Positions 17,184 through 25,228 of a stretch of 35,825 bases of DNA are shown here, piece by piece. Numbering within the stretch: the first letter of the stretch is position 1; each line of letters starts with the position of its first letter. Source of the stretch: a bacterium. GTDB lineage: Bacteria > Verrucomicrobiota > Verrucomicrobiia > Limisphaerales > UBA11358. The stretch lies in the NCBI GenBank assembly GCA_021817945.1, contig JAKAFL010000036.1, positions 1-35,825 of the forward strand, read 5' to 3'. A model generated the notes under the pieces. That model was not told the origin of the DNA. It saw only the letters and a program-made list of their open reading frames with translations, and searched no databases. Made by a program: the position numbers and the translations under genes.

Positions 17184-18296
17184 GTGAAAAATTTCACGAA
17201 CTTGATTATGCCACACGTTAAATTACATATCCCGGGTCCGGTGGAGGTCAGCGAAAAAACCTTCAAAGCCCTTTGTTCACCCATGATCGGCCATCGCGGC
17301 CAGGGGTTCAAGGACCTCTATGGGAAGATTCAGCCTCAACTCCAGAATCTTCTGGGCACACGCCAGTTGGTTTATCTCTCCACCTCCAGCGCCTGGGGCG
17401 TGATGGAGGGGGCGGTGCGCAATCTGGTACAAAAAAAAGTGCTGAATTGCATGTGCGGCGCATTTTCGGACAAGTGGTTTGACGTGTCCAAAAAATGCGG
17501 CAAGGCTGCTGAGGCTCTTCAAGTGGATTGGGGTTCCCCCATTCGCGCCGAGGCCGTGGATCAAAAACTGGCCACCGGTGAATTTGATGCGATCACCCTG
17601 ATCCATAATGAAACCTCCACGGGCACCATGAGCCCCCTGGCGGACATTGCCGCGCTCAAAAAGAAATACCCGGATGTGATGTTCATAGTGGATGCGGTGA
17701 GTTCCATGACGGCGGTTCCCTTGGGATTTGATGCGTTGGGCATTGATGTCCTGCTGGCTGGCACCCAGAAGGCTTTTGCCCTGCCGCCTGGTCTGGCTGT
17801 TTTTGTGGCTTCACCCGCCGCATTGGCGAAGGCTGCCACCGCCAAGGACCGGGGATATTATTTTGATTTCGTTGAGTTCGAGAAAAATGCGCGGGAAAGC
17901 ATGACGCCCAGCACCCCAGCCATTCCCCACATTTATGCCCTTGGCTCCAAGCTGGATGAATTTTTTGCCGAGGGTCTGGATGCGCGGTATGCCCGTCATA
18001 GGAAAACCAACAAGATGGTTCATGACTGGGCGGCCCGGCATGGATTCACTCTCTTTCCTGAAAAGGGCTTTGAGTCTGTCACGCTCACCTGCGTCAATAA
18101 CGGGGCCAAACCCGGCGGCAGGATCGTGGATGCCGCCAAGCTGCAAAAACTGGTCAAGGAGCGCGGTTTTCTCATTGATGGTGGCTACGGAAAAATCAAA
18201 GGCACGACCTTCCGTTTGTCCAACATGGGTGACGAAACGGAAGCCACGATGGCCCAGTTGATTGCCGCCCTGGATGAAGCGATGAAGAGCCTTTGA
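17184..18296 (+). CDS. class V aminotransferase (serine/alanine-glyoxylate type)
   Basis: A 370-residue PLP enzyme of the class V group that includes alanine-glyoxylate, serine-glyoxylate and the short-type phosphoserine aminotransferases. It begins with the family's HIPGPVEV and HRGQGFKDLY segments. D170 in FIVDAVSS contacts the PLP ring, and the Schiff-base lysine is K196 in AGTQKAFALPPG. NETSTGT is the other conserved PLP-site stretch. The listed GTG start could be replaced by ATG at 17208; neither has a clear ribosome site. Which amino acid is used cannot be read from sequence alone; no serA is visible here. Confidence 0.85.
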   Translation: MKNFTNLIMPHVKLHIPGPVEVSEKTFKALCSPMIGHRGQGFKDLYGKIQPQLQNLLGTRQLVYLSTSSAWGVMEGAVRNLVQKKVLNCMCGAFSDKWFDVSKKCGKAAEALQVDWGSPIRAEAVDQKLATGEFDAITLIHNETSTGTMSPLADIAALKKKYPDVMFIVDAVSSMTAVPLGFDALGIDVLLAGTQKAFALPPGLAVFVASPAALAKAATAKDRGYYFDFVEFEKNARESMTPSTPAIPHIYALGSKLDEFFAEGLDARYARHRKTNKMVHDWAARHGFTLFPEKGFESVTLTCVNNGAKPGGRIVDAAKLQKLVKERGFLIDGGYGKIKGTTFRLSNMGDETEATMAQLIAALDEAMKSL

Positions 18297-18530
18297 ATTC
18301 GCGGCTTTTGCGCCCGGTGTTTGCATGGGCATCTGCTGCGATTGATGTTTTTTGCGGTGATTGACCTGTGGCTGGGCTGGTTGGCTTGTGGGTTTCGAGG
18401 CAGCGCCATTTCTTCAAAGGGTCCCGCCAGCAGGTCTCCGGGATGAGGCTGCCATGGTGCTGCACCCTATGCCCCATGGGCCCAATCGCGCCCGTGGTGC
18501 GCTCGTTTAGGGTGGATCACTCGCTTTTTT

Positions 18531-19430
18531 GTGACTGACAACGATGCCTATGAACTGGTGCACCTGGCCAATGGCGCCTGGAGTATGCGGTCACGCGAGG
18601 ATGGTGAAACCTTCCACCCCGGCATTGGTCCTGTGGCTGAGGCGGAATCCCTGTATGTGCGGCAACTGCGGCTGATTGACCGCCTCAACCAAGCCCAGGA
18701 GGAGTTTGTCATTTGGGATGTGGGACTGGGTGGAGGTGCCAATGCCCTCACAGCCATCCGATTGCTGGGTCAAAATGCGAATCCGGGCAAAACACTCCGC
18801 ATTTGCAGCTTCGATCGTACACTAATGGCTCTCGAGTTTGCCTTGGCGCATGCAAATGAACTGCAATATCCGCTTGGTTTCGAGGATGCCATCTCCACTT
18901 TTTGTCGGCTCGGCACGGTGGAGATACAGGTCATGAATTTAAAGGTGCGCTGGGAATGGCTCCAAGGCGATTTTCCGTCTTTCCTAGCTTCCCATCGTTC
19001 TCGGTCTCAAGCAACATCTGGTGTCCCCGCTCCCCATGCCATCTTTTTTGACCCCCATTCACCGCGGAAAAACCCGGCCATGTGGACAGTGGAAAACTTC
19101 GAGGCGCTTCACGCCTGCATCAGTCCGCAACGAGCTTGTTCCCTGGCCAATTTCACGCGCAGCACCCTGGGCCGAACCGCCATGTTGCTGGGCGGCTTTT
19201 TTGTTGGAGTTGGATCTGCCACCGGTGAAAAAGAGGAAACAACGCTGGCGGCAAGCGTTCCCGGTCTGGCCGGGCAGTTGCTGGATGCACGCTGGCTGAA
19301 CCGTGCCATGAGGTCGGACAGCGCCGAACCTCTGCGAAGCGCCCTTTACACCAGGAAACCCTTGAGCGCAGCAACCTTGGCCGCCTTGCGCGCCCATCCC
19401 CAGTTTTCAGGCACGGATCAAAAGTATTGA
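18531..19430 (+). CDS. MnmC-like (DUF752) SAM-dependent methyltransferase
   Basis: A 299-residue protein related to the methyltransferase half of MnmC, which finishes the mnm5s2U modification at tRNA position 34. WDVGLGGGANALTAI is the SAM-binding glycine loop, and FFDPHSPRKNPAMWTVENF matches the MnmC segment DxFxPxKNPxMW. GVGSATGEKEETTLA near the end fits the family's G-x-G-K-E-T strand. The oxidoreductase half of MnmC is absent, as in stand-alone versions. The start is a GTG. The target tRNA base is inferred from family membership only. The 234 bp before it holds no feature I can name. The stop codon coincides with the beginning of an R2 repeat. Confidence 0.8.
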   Translation: MTDNDAYELVHLANGAWSMRSREDGETFHPGIGPVAEAESLYVRQLRLIDRLNQAQEEFVIWDVGLGGGANALTAIRLLGQNANPGKTLRICSFDRTLMALEFALAHANELQYPLGFEDAISTFCRLGTVEIQVMNLKVRWEWLQGDFPSFLASHRSRSQATSGVPAPHAIFFDPHSPRKNPAMWTVENFEALHACISPQRACSLANFTRSTLGRTAMLLGGFFVGVGSATGEKEETTLAASVPGLAGQLLDARWLNRAMRSDSAEPLRSALYTRKPLSAATLAALRAHPQFSGTDQKY

Positions 19431-19470
19431 ACCCCAAAAACGAAATTTAATAAGCCAATCTGGCTCAATC
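19427..19470 (+). repeat. dispersed repeat R2, diverged copy
   Basis: TTGAACCCCAAAAACGAAAT, then TAATAAGCCAATCTGGCTC: the same order of blocks as in the full copies, with changes in the second half. It starts inside the stop codon of the methyltransferase gene. Confidence 0.55.
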
Positions 19471-19544
19471 AATTTCACTTCGGGTTGAATATTCCATTGA
19501 CTCCGCCTGTTTCAAAGTTTACAAAAGCCCAAGAAAGGAACCCC

Positions 19545-19805
19545 ATGAGCCAAACCGTGCCAGGAGCAGACAAAAAAATTGCAGCAGGCGTATGTGGAAT
19601 ATTGCTGGGGGCGCTTGGCGTCCATAAATTCATTCTGGGTTATACCAAGGAAGGAGTGATCATGCTGCTGGTCAGTTTGCTGAGTTTGGGTATTGGCTCG
19701 CCGGTCATGGGCATCATAGGCTTGATTGAAGGCATTCTTTACCTTACCAAATCAGATGAGGATTTTGTGCAAACCTATGTGGCCGGCAAAAAGGGGTGGT
19801 TTTAA
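19545..19805 (+). CDS. TM2-domain membrane protein
   Basis: An 86-residue inner-membrane protein with two transmembrane helices, IAAGVCGILLGALGVHKFIL and a second around GVIMLLVSLLSLGIGSPVMG. The GVHKFILGYTKEG turn is the TM2 domain signature. The ATG at 19545 follows a good ribosome site (AAGAAAGGAA at 19531-19540), so I prefer it to the longer frame from 19485. TM2 proteins are widespread, but their cellular role is unknown. The gene stands alone and is bracketed by two R2 repeats. Confidence 0.88.
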   Translation: MSQTVPGADKKIAAGVCGILLGALGVHKFILGYTKEGVIMLLVSLLSLGIGSPVMGIIGLIEGILYLTKSDEDFVQTYVAGKKGWF

Positions 19806-19916
19806 AAAGGGTGGGGGTCAAGCGGTGGAAACGTCAGGATTTATTTGCCTGGCCGGACTTTCCCAAGTCCCTTTCCCCATTCGTTCAGAATCTTCATTCT
19901 TCGAATCGCAGATGCA

Positions 19917-19955
19917 TTAAACCCGAAAAACCAAATTCAATAAACCAATCGGTGG
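19917..19955 (+). repeat. dispersed repeat R2, diverged copy
   Basis: AAACCCGAAAAACCAAATTC then AATAAACCAATC matches the 5' two thirds of R2; the TACCGGGCGCAA end is absent. With 19427-19470 it brackets the TM2 gene in the same orientation. Confidence 0.5.
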
Positions 19956-20053
19956 ATGGAAAGGGCAGGGGGACCCAATTGTCCAAATTGTGATTTCCGC
20001 TGGCCCATGGTGCGGTCAGGGCATTCTTTGACTAAAAAAAATTTAAAAAGTTG

Positions 20054-20082
20054 TTGACAGCCAAGTTTAAAAAGTGTATATA
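20054..20082 (+). promoter_or_regulatory. strong sigma-70-type promoter of the MarR gene
   Basis: TTGACA (20054-20059), exactly 17 bases, then TATATA (20077-20082). Transcription would start around 20089, so the mRNA would be leaderless for the ATG at 20090 or have an 18-base leader for the ATG at 20108. Confidence 0.75.
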
Positions 20083-20085
20083 CAC
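20074..20085. promoter_or_regulatory. palindromic operator GTGTATATACAC
   Basis: A perfect 12-bp palindrome covering the -10 box of the MarR gene's promoter. A near copy (GTGCATATACAC) lies before the next operon at 20585. Position and symmetry fit binding by the MarR dimer to repress its own gene. Confidence 0.7.
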
Positions 20086-20089
20086 AACA

Positions 20090-20530
20090 ATGAAAGGCAA
20101 ACGAGATATGGCTCAGCTTCCGAATTGCATTTGCTTTAACCTGCGCCGGGTGGCGCGGATCATCACGCAAGAGTATGATGCCGAGTTGCGGCAGCGAGGC
20201 ATCCGTTCCACCCAGACGCCCATCCTGCAAGCCTTGTGCCGCCGGGAATGGTGGTCCATGGCTGAATTGAGTGAGTGGCTGGGAATGGATCGCACCACCC
20301 TGGTGCGCAACCTGCGCCCTTTGGAGCGCGATGGATTGATTGAGAGCAAAGGAGGCGGACATGGCGTGCCCGTTGAAATTTTCATCACCGCGAAAGGCCG
20401 GAAGCATGTCGAGGAATTCACTCCAGCCTGGCGCACTGCCCAGGCTAGAATCATAGACACACTCGGCGATGAGCAGTGGTCCAGCTTGCTGGATCAATTG
20501 GAGAAGGCAGCCGAGAGAATCAGGAAATAG
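20090..20530 (+). CDS. MarR-family transcriptional regulator
   Basis: A 146-residue winged-helix regulator. The DNA-binding core is SMAELSEWLGMDRTTLVRNLRPLERDGLI, with the recognition helix around MDRTTLVRNL and the wing after ESKGGGHGVPVEIFIT. The flanking helices that form the dimer are present (ARIITQEYDAELRQRGI and the C-terminal DEQWSSLLDQLEKAAERI). MarR proteins usually repress efflux or detoxification genes and release DNA on binding a small molecule, which fits the SDR/EmrA/EmrB operon that follows 150 bp downstream. The ATG at 20090 is listed; 20108 is also possible. Palindromes before this gene and before the operon point to autoregulation. Confidence 0.88.
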   Translation: MKGKRDMAQLPNCICFNLRRVARIITQEYDAELRQRGIRSTQTPILQALCRREWWSMAELSEWLGMDRTTLVRNLRPLERDGLIESKGGGHGVPVEIFITAKGRKHVEEFTPAWRTAQARIIDTLGDEQWSSLLDQLEKAAERIRK

Positions 20531-20584
20531 GGTTAAAAAATTAAAACAGAGAATTGGGAGGTTTGCAAAAAGTGCGTCCAATAA

Positions 20585-20596
20585 GTGCATATACAC
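20585..20596. promoter_or_regulatory. second operator copy GTGCATATACAC
   Basis: Differs from the 20074-20085 palindrome by one base and shares the flanking AA on its left (AAGTGYATATACAC). It lies about 90 bp before the SDR start, where the promoter of the efflux operon should be; a TTGCAA at 20563-20568 is a possible -35 box. Confidence 0.6.
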
Positions 20597-20683
20597 TATA
20601 AGGCGGAAGGCGTTGCATTGAGCCTTTACCAGGAAATGTCAGGAAGCGTGCGGTTCAAAAATAATAAGAAAAAACAAAACCAT

Positions 20684-21499
20684 ATGAAAAAACAAATAAG
20701 CGATAAAAATGTTCTCATCACCGGTGTCAACTCGGGGATTGGCCGGGAAATTGCCGTGCTGCTTGCCGCACATGGGGCACGCGTTTTTGGCACGGTGCGC
20801 AACCTGGGGTCAGCACAGCCTGTTGAGGGAGTTGAACTGATCACGATGAATGTGGATAGCGATGACGAGGTTGCAGAAGGCATTGCCAGTGTGCAGAAGC
20901 GTGCCGGAGTCATTCATCATCTTGTCAATAACGCAGGTTATGCCCTGACGGGAGCGATCGAGGAAACGAGCATGGAGGAGGCGCGCCGTCAATTTGAAAC
21001 GAATTTCTTCGGACTTTTCCGCCTGACCAAGGCCGTGCTGCCGGGAATGCGCGGCCAAAAATATGGTCGGATCGTCAATATCAGTTCCGCATTCGGTTTT
21101 CTGCCGGCACCAGGGTTGGGCTTTTACGGCGCTACGAAGCACGCTGTCGAGGGATTTACGGAAACATTGGATCATGAGGTGCGTCCTTTTGGCATTCGCG
21201 CCTTGTTGGTTGAGCCTGCCTTTACGAAAACCCGCTTCAACGCGAACAGCCACCAAGTTGCCGGGACGGTGGATGCCTACAATAAATTGCGTGGGACGAT
21301 GCAAGGCGTCCGCGAATGGTCCATCAATAACGGAGATCCCGTCAGTGGCGTCGCAAGAGCCGTTTTTGGCGCCCTCACGGATGATTTTCCAAAATTGCGG
21401 TATCCGGTCGGCAAGGCGGTGACATTGAGCCGCTTGCGACGTTTTGTGCCGGCTTCAGCCTTCGATAAAAGTTTTCGCAGGCAATTCAAACTGGACTGA
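20684..21499 (+). CDS. classical short-chain dehydrogenase/reductase
   Basis: A 271-residue NAD(P)-dependent oxidoreductase. Cofactor motif TGVNSGIG (residues 13-20), NNAG (82-85), and the full catalytic set with S135 in NISSAFG and Y148-x3-K152 in YGATK. After the active site EPAFTKTRF is the usual P-x-x-x-T segment. The substrate is unknown; its place between a MarR regulator and an efflux pump suggests modification of a toxic compound. The ATG at 20684 fits the family start; longer frames (20585, 20636) overlap the operator region. The EmrA-like gene starts 21 bases after its stop. Confidence 0.88.
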   Translation: MKKQISDKNVLITGVNSGIGREIAVLLAAHGARVFGTVRNLGSAQPVEGVELITMNVDSDDEVAEGIASVQKRAGVIHHLVNNAGYALTGAIEETSMEEARRQFETNFFGLFRLTKAVLPGMRGQKYGRIVNISSAFGFLPAPGLGFYGATKHAVEGFTETLDHEVRPFGIRALLVEPAFTKTRFNANSHQVAGTVDAYNKLRGTMQGVREWSINNGDPVSGVARAVFGALTDDFPKLRYPVGKAVTLSRLRRFVPASAFDKSFRRQFKLD

Positions 21500-21520
21500 A
21501 ATTCCAAATCCTTGCAAAAA

Positions 21521-22615
21521 ATGAAAAATACTACTGAATCCGACGGACCTGATCAGTCGCCAGCCGTGGTGCCGGTGCGAGCCGGGTCGAATTTGAAAAA
21601 AAGTCTGACCTTTGGCCTGCTCATTCTTTCAGTCGTGGGAGGCGTCGTTTTGGGTTACCACTGGTTTACCAGCGGGCGATTCATTGAATTCACGGACGAC
21701 GCCTATGTGGGGGGAGATGTTACGGTCATCGCACCCAAGGTGGCTGGATTTGTGGCCGAGATTGACATGACTGACAACCAGGCGGTTCATCAGGGAGACC
21801 TGCTTATTAGACTGGATGACCGGGACTTCCGTGCTGCATACCAGAAGGCCCAGGCACAGGTGAGTCTGGAGGGAGCGACGGAAACAAACCTGGACGCCCA
21901 GGCGGAGTCGCAGGCGGCGCTGGTGGTCCAGGCAAGCGCCGAGGTTGCCGCCGCCGACGCGGAAATTGCCCGCACTAAAAATGATTTTGTGCGCTTCAAA
22001 ACATTGGTCACCACCGGCGCCGAATCCGCCCAGACCTTTGACAGGGCGGATGCCGCGTACAAGGTGGCCAAGGCCAATGGTGATAAATACCGGGCGGCGT
22101 ATGTTGCCGCTGAAAGGCAGCTTGATGTGATTGCAACGCAGAAAATGCAGACGCAGGCTGCCTTGAAGTCGTCCGTGGCTGATTTGGAACTGGCAAAACT
22201 CAACCTGAGCTACACTGAATTGCGGGCACCAATGGACGGGGTGGTTGGAAATCGCAGCGCGCAGGTTGGAGGTTATGCAACGGTCGGGTCGCAATTGGTT
22301 TCACTTGTGCCAGCGCGGGGTTTGTGGATAGACGCCAACTTCAAGGAGGACCAGATGGCGCGCATTCACGCAGGGTCGCCCGCAACGGTGCAATTTGACC
22401 TGTTTGGGGGTAAATATTATAAAGGGCGCGTTGTCAGCATTGCTCCCGCAACGGGTTCGCAATTCAGCATTTTGCCCCCGGAAAATGCGACGGGAAATTT
22501 TACCAAAATCGTCCAGCGTGTCGCCGTGCGAATTCAACTCGACGACGAAAAATCAACACTTGGCCAGTTGCGTCCAGGACTTTCTGCCACCGTCCGGGTG
22601 TACACCCAATCCTGA
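21521..22615 (+). CDS. EmrA/HlyD-type membrane fusion protein
   Basis: A 364-residue periplasmic adaptor of a multidrug efflux pump. One N-terminal membrane helix (LTFGLLILSVVGGVVLGYHW) anchors it. Next come the split lipoyl domain (DDAYVGGDVTVIAPKVAGFV and the later LRAPMDGVVGNRSAQVGGYA), a long alanine-rich coiled-coil hairpin (about residues 105-225), and the beta-barrel part with ARGLWIDANFKEDQMARIH. These match EmrA. It joins the inner-membrane transporter encoded next, 6 bases downstream, to an outer-membrane channel; no TolC-like gene is in the operon. ATG 21521 was chosen over a TTG at 21512. Confidence 0.92.
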   Translation: MKNTTESDGPDQSPAVVPVRAGSNLKKSLTFGLLILSVVGGVVLGYHWFTSGRFIEFTDDAYVGGDVTVIAPKVAGFVAEIDMTDNQAVHQGDLLIRLDDRDFRAAYQKAQAQVSLEGATETNLDAQAESQAALVVQASAEVAAADAEIARTKNDFVRFKTLVTTGAESAQTFDRADAAYKVAKANGDKYRAAYVAAERQLDVIATQKMQTQAALKSSVADLELAKLNLSYTELRAPMDGVVGNRSAQVGGYATVGSQLVSLVPARGLWIDANFKEDQMARIHAGSPATVQFDLFGGKYYKGRVVSIAPATGSQFSILPPENATGNFTKIVQRVAVRIQLDDEKSTLGQLRPGLSATVRVYTQS

Positions 22616-22621
22616 TCCGCT

Positions 22622-24190
22622 ATGTCACTTGAATCCAAGGATACCTTGCGGGCCAAAGACATACTTCCGTTTGTGGTGATGTGCGTGGGAATGTTCATGG
22701 CTCTTTTGGACATCCAGATTGTCGCTTCTTCATTGCAGGACATTGGCGGGGGGCTGTCAGCGGCGCAGGACCAGATCAGTTGGGTGCAGACATCCTACCT
22801 GATCGCGGAGATATGCATGATACCATTATCCGGGTGGCTGACGAGGGTGTTTTCCACACGATGGCTGTTCACCTTTTCTGCGGTCGGTTTCACGTTGAGC
22901 AGCCTGCTCTGTGGCATGGCCTGGGACATTTCGAGCATGATCGTTTTCCGCGCGCTCCAGGGGTTGCTGGGAGCTTCCATGATTCCGACGGTGTTCACCT
23001 CGTCCTTCCATTATTTTCAGGGAACACGGCGGGTTTATGCGGCCGCAGTCATTGGGACAATTGCCTCCGTTGCGCCCACCCTGGGCCCGGTTATTGGCGG
23101 ATGGATCACCGACACATTGAACTGGCGCTGGCTGTTTTTCATCAACCTGCTTCCGGGGATGCTTGTCGCGGGACTCACCCCGGCGCTGGTAAAAATTGAC
23201 CAGCCTGACCTATCCCTGCTGGGGGATGCAGATTATCCCGGCATTATTCTTATGGCCACAGGTTTGGGCAGCCTGCAATACGTCCTGGAGGAAGGCGCGC
23301 GCTGGAACTGGTTTGATGACACCACGATTTCGACCTTTACCGTGGTGGCGGTTGTGAGCGGCATTTTATTCGTCATCCGCAGTTTGACATACGCCCATCC
23401 CGTGATGGATTTGCGCGCGCTTAAAAACAGGAATTTTCTTGTGGGATCAATCCTCTCCTTCATGACCGGGGTGGGAATTTTTGCAACCATCTTTTTGACG
23501 CCGTTATTCCTGGGTTATGTGCGGGGCTATGATGCCTGGCAGACAGGCGTGGCCATTGTGGCGACCGGCGCCGCATCACTCGTCGGCGTGCCGGTTTACA
23601 TTATTCTCGCCAAGCGCTTTGATACCCGCTGGCTCCTGATGGCTGGCCTGGCTGCGTTTGCCCTTTCCATGTGGGGTTTTAGCGGCATCACCCATGACTG
23701 GAGCGGCAGGGAGATGTTCTGGCCCCAGTTTATAAGGGGATTTCCCCAGGTGTTTGCGGTGGCCCCGGCGGTGACGCTTGGCCTGGGAAGCCTGCCTCCC
23801 GAGCGCCTCAAGTATGCCAGCGGCCTCTTCAACATGATGCGCAATCTCGGCGGCGCGATCGGAATAGCCATGTGTGCGACGATTCTCAATGACCGCACCA
23901 ACCTGCATTTTGCCCGGCTTGCCGATCATTTGAACGCGTCCAATTTTTCAATGCAGGAAACCTTGGTGAATCTAAGTGAAAAATTCACCGTTGCGTTGGG
24001 TGGGGACAGCCTGCGCGGTCACGATGCCGCAGTTAAGACCCTCCAGTCCCTGACCTTTCGCGAAGCGCAGGTCCAGGCATTTGCCGACGCATTTTTTGCC
24101 ATCGGCGTGGCGCTGGCGGTTGCCGTTCTGCTCACTCCATTGTTAAAAAAGGTGGCCGCGCAACCCGCCCAGACAATGAGCGAGCATTGA
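22622..24190 (+). CDS. DHA2-family (EmrB/QacA) MFS drug efflux transporter
   Basis: A 522-residue inner-membrane proton/drug antiporter with about 14 helices. Family motifs include FMALLDIQIVASSLQDI in helix 1 (motif D1), WVQTSYLIAE in helix 2, GWLTRVFSTRWLF (motif A), RALQGLLGASMIP in helix 4, and GPVIGGWITDTLNWRWLFFIN in helix 5 (motif C). Near the C-terminus GLFNMMRNLGGAIGIAM is also typical of EmrB. It works with the EmrA-like adaptor just upstream, and both are probably controlled by the MarR protein. The substrate is not predictable. The last gene of the run; it ends facing the kinase unit. Confidence 0.93.
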   Translation: MSLESKDTLRAKDILPFVVMCVGMFMALLDIQIVASSLQDIGGGLSAAQDQISWVQTSYLIAEICMIPLSGWLTRVFSTRWLFTFSAVGFTLSSLLCGMAWDISSMIVFRALQGLLGASMIPTVFTSSFHYFQGTRRVYAAAVIGTIASVAPTLGPVIGGWITDTLNWRWLFFINLLPGMLVAGLTPALVKIDQPDLSLLGDADYPGIILMATGLGSLQYVLEEGARWNWFDDTTISTFTVVAVVSGILFVIRSLTYAHPVMDLRALKNRNFLVGSILSFMTGVGIFATIFLTPLFLGYVRGYDAWQTGVAIVATGAASLVGVPVYIILAKRFDTRWLLMAGLAAFALSMWGFSGITHDWSGREMFWPQFIRGFPQVFAVAPAVTLGLGSLPPERLKYASGLFNMMRNLGGAIGIAMCATILNDRTNLHFARLADHLNASNFSMQETLVNLSEKFTVALGGDSLRGHDAAVKTLQSLTFREAQVQAFADAFFAIGVALAVAVLLTPLLKKVAAQPAQTMSEH

Positions 24191-24254
24191 GCGGACTGCA
24201 TGTTAAAAATGCCTTCCCGGTTTTTATCGAAAAGCGTGATTAATCCGCCCATGA

Positions 24255-25172
24255 TCATTTTGGCAGCACGACGTTCGTCCATTCCATCATGCGGATGGGG
24301 CGCGTGCCGATGATGAACTTGGCCACGTCGGACAACGGCAAATCAAAACTATATTCCTCCACCCGCACGCCTGTGCCATTTCCATTGCCGCTCCAGCTTC
24401 CGCCGGTCATTAACTCGCGACCGTCCTTCAAAATCGCCCGGACACCAAAGCGGCGTGATTTCATTTTCGCGGCGTCATAAGCCAGTGAGACAAAGGCCCG
24501 GCCATCAATGTTCTCACCCACGCCATTGAGCTGGCCGTTGCCTTCCAACGTCATTGAATCGCTGTGCTTCGGAATCAGCGTCACGGTTTGCGTGTGTTCC
24601 AACTGGCCGATTGCGTAACGCAGGCGCACCGTCAAGTGGATTGGCAGATTTGTGCCCGTCCCCGGACTTAACATATTTACATACCAGCCAGGCTGACCGT
24701 TGAATTCGTTGCCATCCTGCTGACTGCCGGAGAATGACCCGCCGGCGCCAAGGGGAATGAGATTATTTTGGTCATCCAGCAAAGTGATGTCCTGAGCACT
24801 ATTGGCGTCAAGCGCGGGATGAGAAAACCAAAGCTTCAGGAGACGCGGTTCGGGTGTCAGATGCCAACTTTTCACGTCCATGCCGCCGGTTTGCACATTC
24901 TTAAGCCATTTTAACTCCGTTGCATCCGTCACCGGCGAGCCGTCGGGATGTCGCGCCGCGCCGGGCTGGTTGGTTTGCCATTCATCCTGCCACGCGAGAA
25001 ATTGCAGCTTGGGCGGCTCGGCCAATGAAACACTTTTCACCACCACCACATCGGTGCCGTCGCGGTTTTCAATCTGCTCGGTGAGGTGGAAGTGCTGGTC
25101 AAGCCCCGCCTGCAATGTGTCCACCCAATGCTGATCCCTAGCGACAATAAAATCAAATTTGTCTGACGGCAT
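24255..25172 (-). CDS. displaced C-terminal part of the upstream kinase (DUF3738/TIGR03435-like domain and tail)
   Basis: A 305-residue frame that probably belongs to the kinase gene upstream. Without the frame change the two would join as GKTLK / EIIAFVWSQ, then KIVFPVDMPSDKFDFIVARD and a variable region resembling the DUF3738/TIGR03435 domain of soil bacteria. The reading frame is open upstream of the ATG at 25172 to about 25240. The rest (about residues 60-305) has no known enzyme motif; its last strand (RPIRMMEWTNVVLPK) resembles the RRKYQWAEFRNVSL segment in the kinase tail. It may be expressed separately, or the break may be a sequencing error. Confidence 0.6.
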   Translation of the reverse strand: MPSDKFDFIVARDQHWVDTLQAGLDQHFHLTEQIENRDGTDVVVVKSVSLAEPPKLQFLAWQDEWQTNQPGAARHPDGSPVTDATELKWLKNVQTGGMDVKSWHLTPEPRLLKLWFSHPALDANSAQDITLLDDQNNLIPLGAGGSFSGSQQDGNEFNGQPGWYVNMLSPGTGTNLPIHLTVRLRYAIGQLEHTQTVTLIPKHSDSMTLEGNGQLNGVGENIDGRAFVSLAYDAAKMKSRRFGVRAILKDGRELMTGGSWSGNGNGTGVRVEEYSFDLPLSDVAKFIIGTRPIRMMEWTNVVLPK

Positions 25173-25228
25173 GTCGACGGGGAAGACGATTTTCAGCGTG
25201 GAGTTTTTCTGCGACCAAACGAAGGCAA

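Noticed and set aside
19937..20596. 219-codon minus-strand frame across the MarR gene
   Set aside because: Antisense to a clear MarR gene with a strong promoter; no homology seen.
21629..22294. 221-codon minus-strand frame within the EmrA-like gene
   Set aside because: Shadow of the opposite strand; low-complexity translation without motifs.
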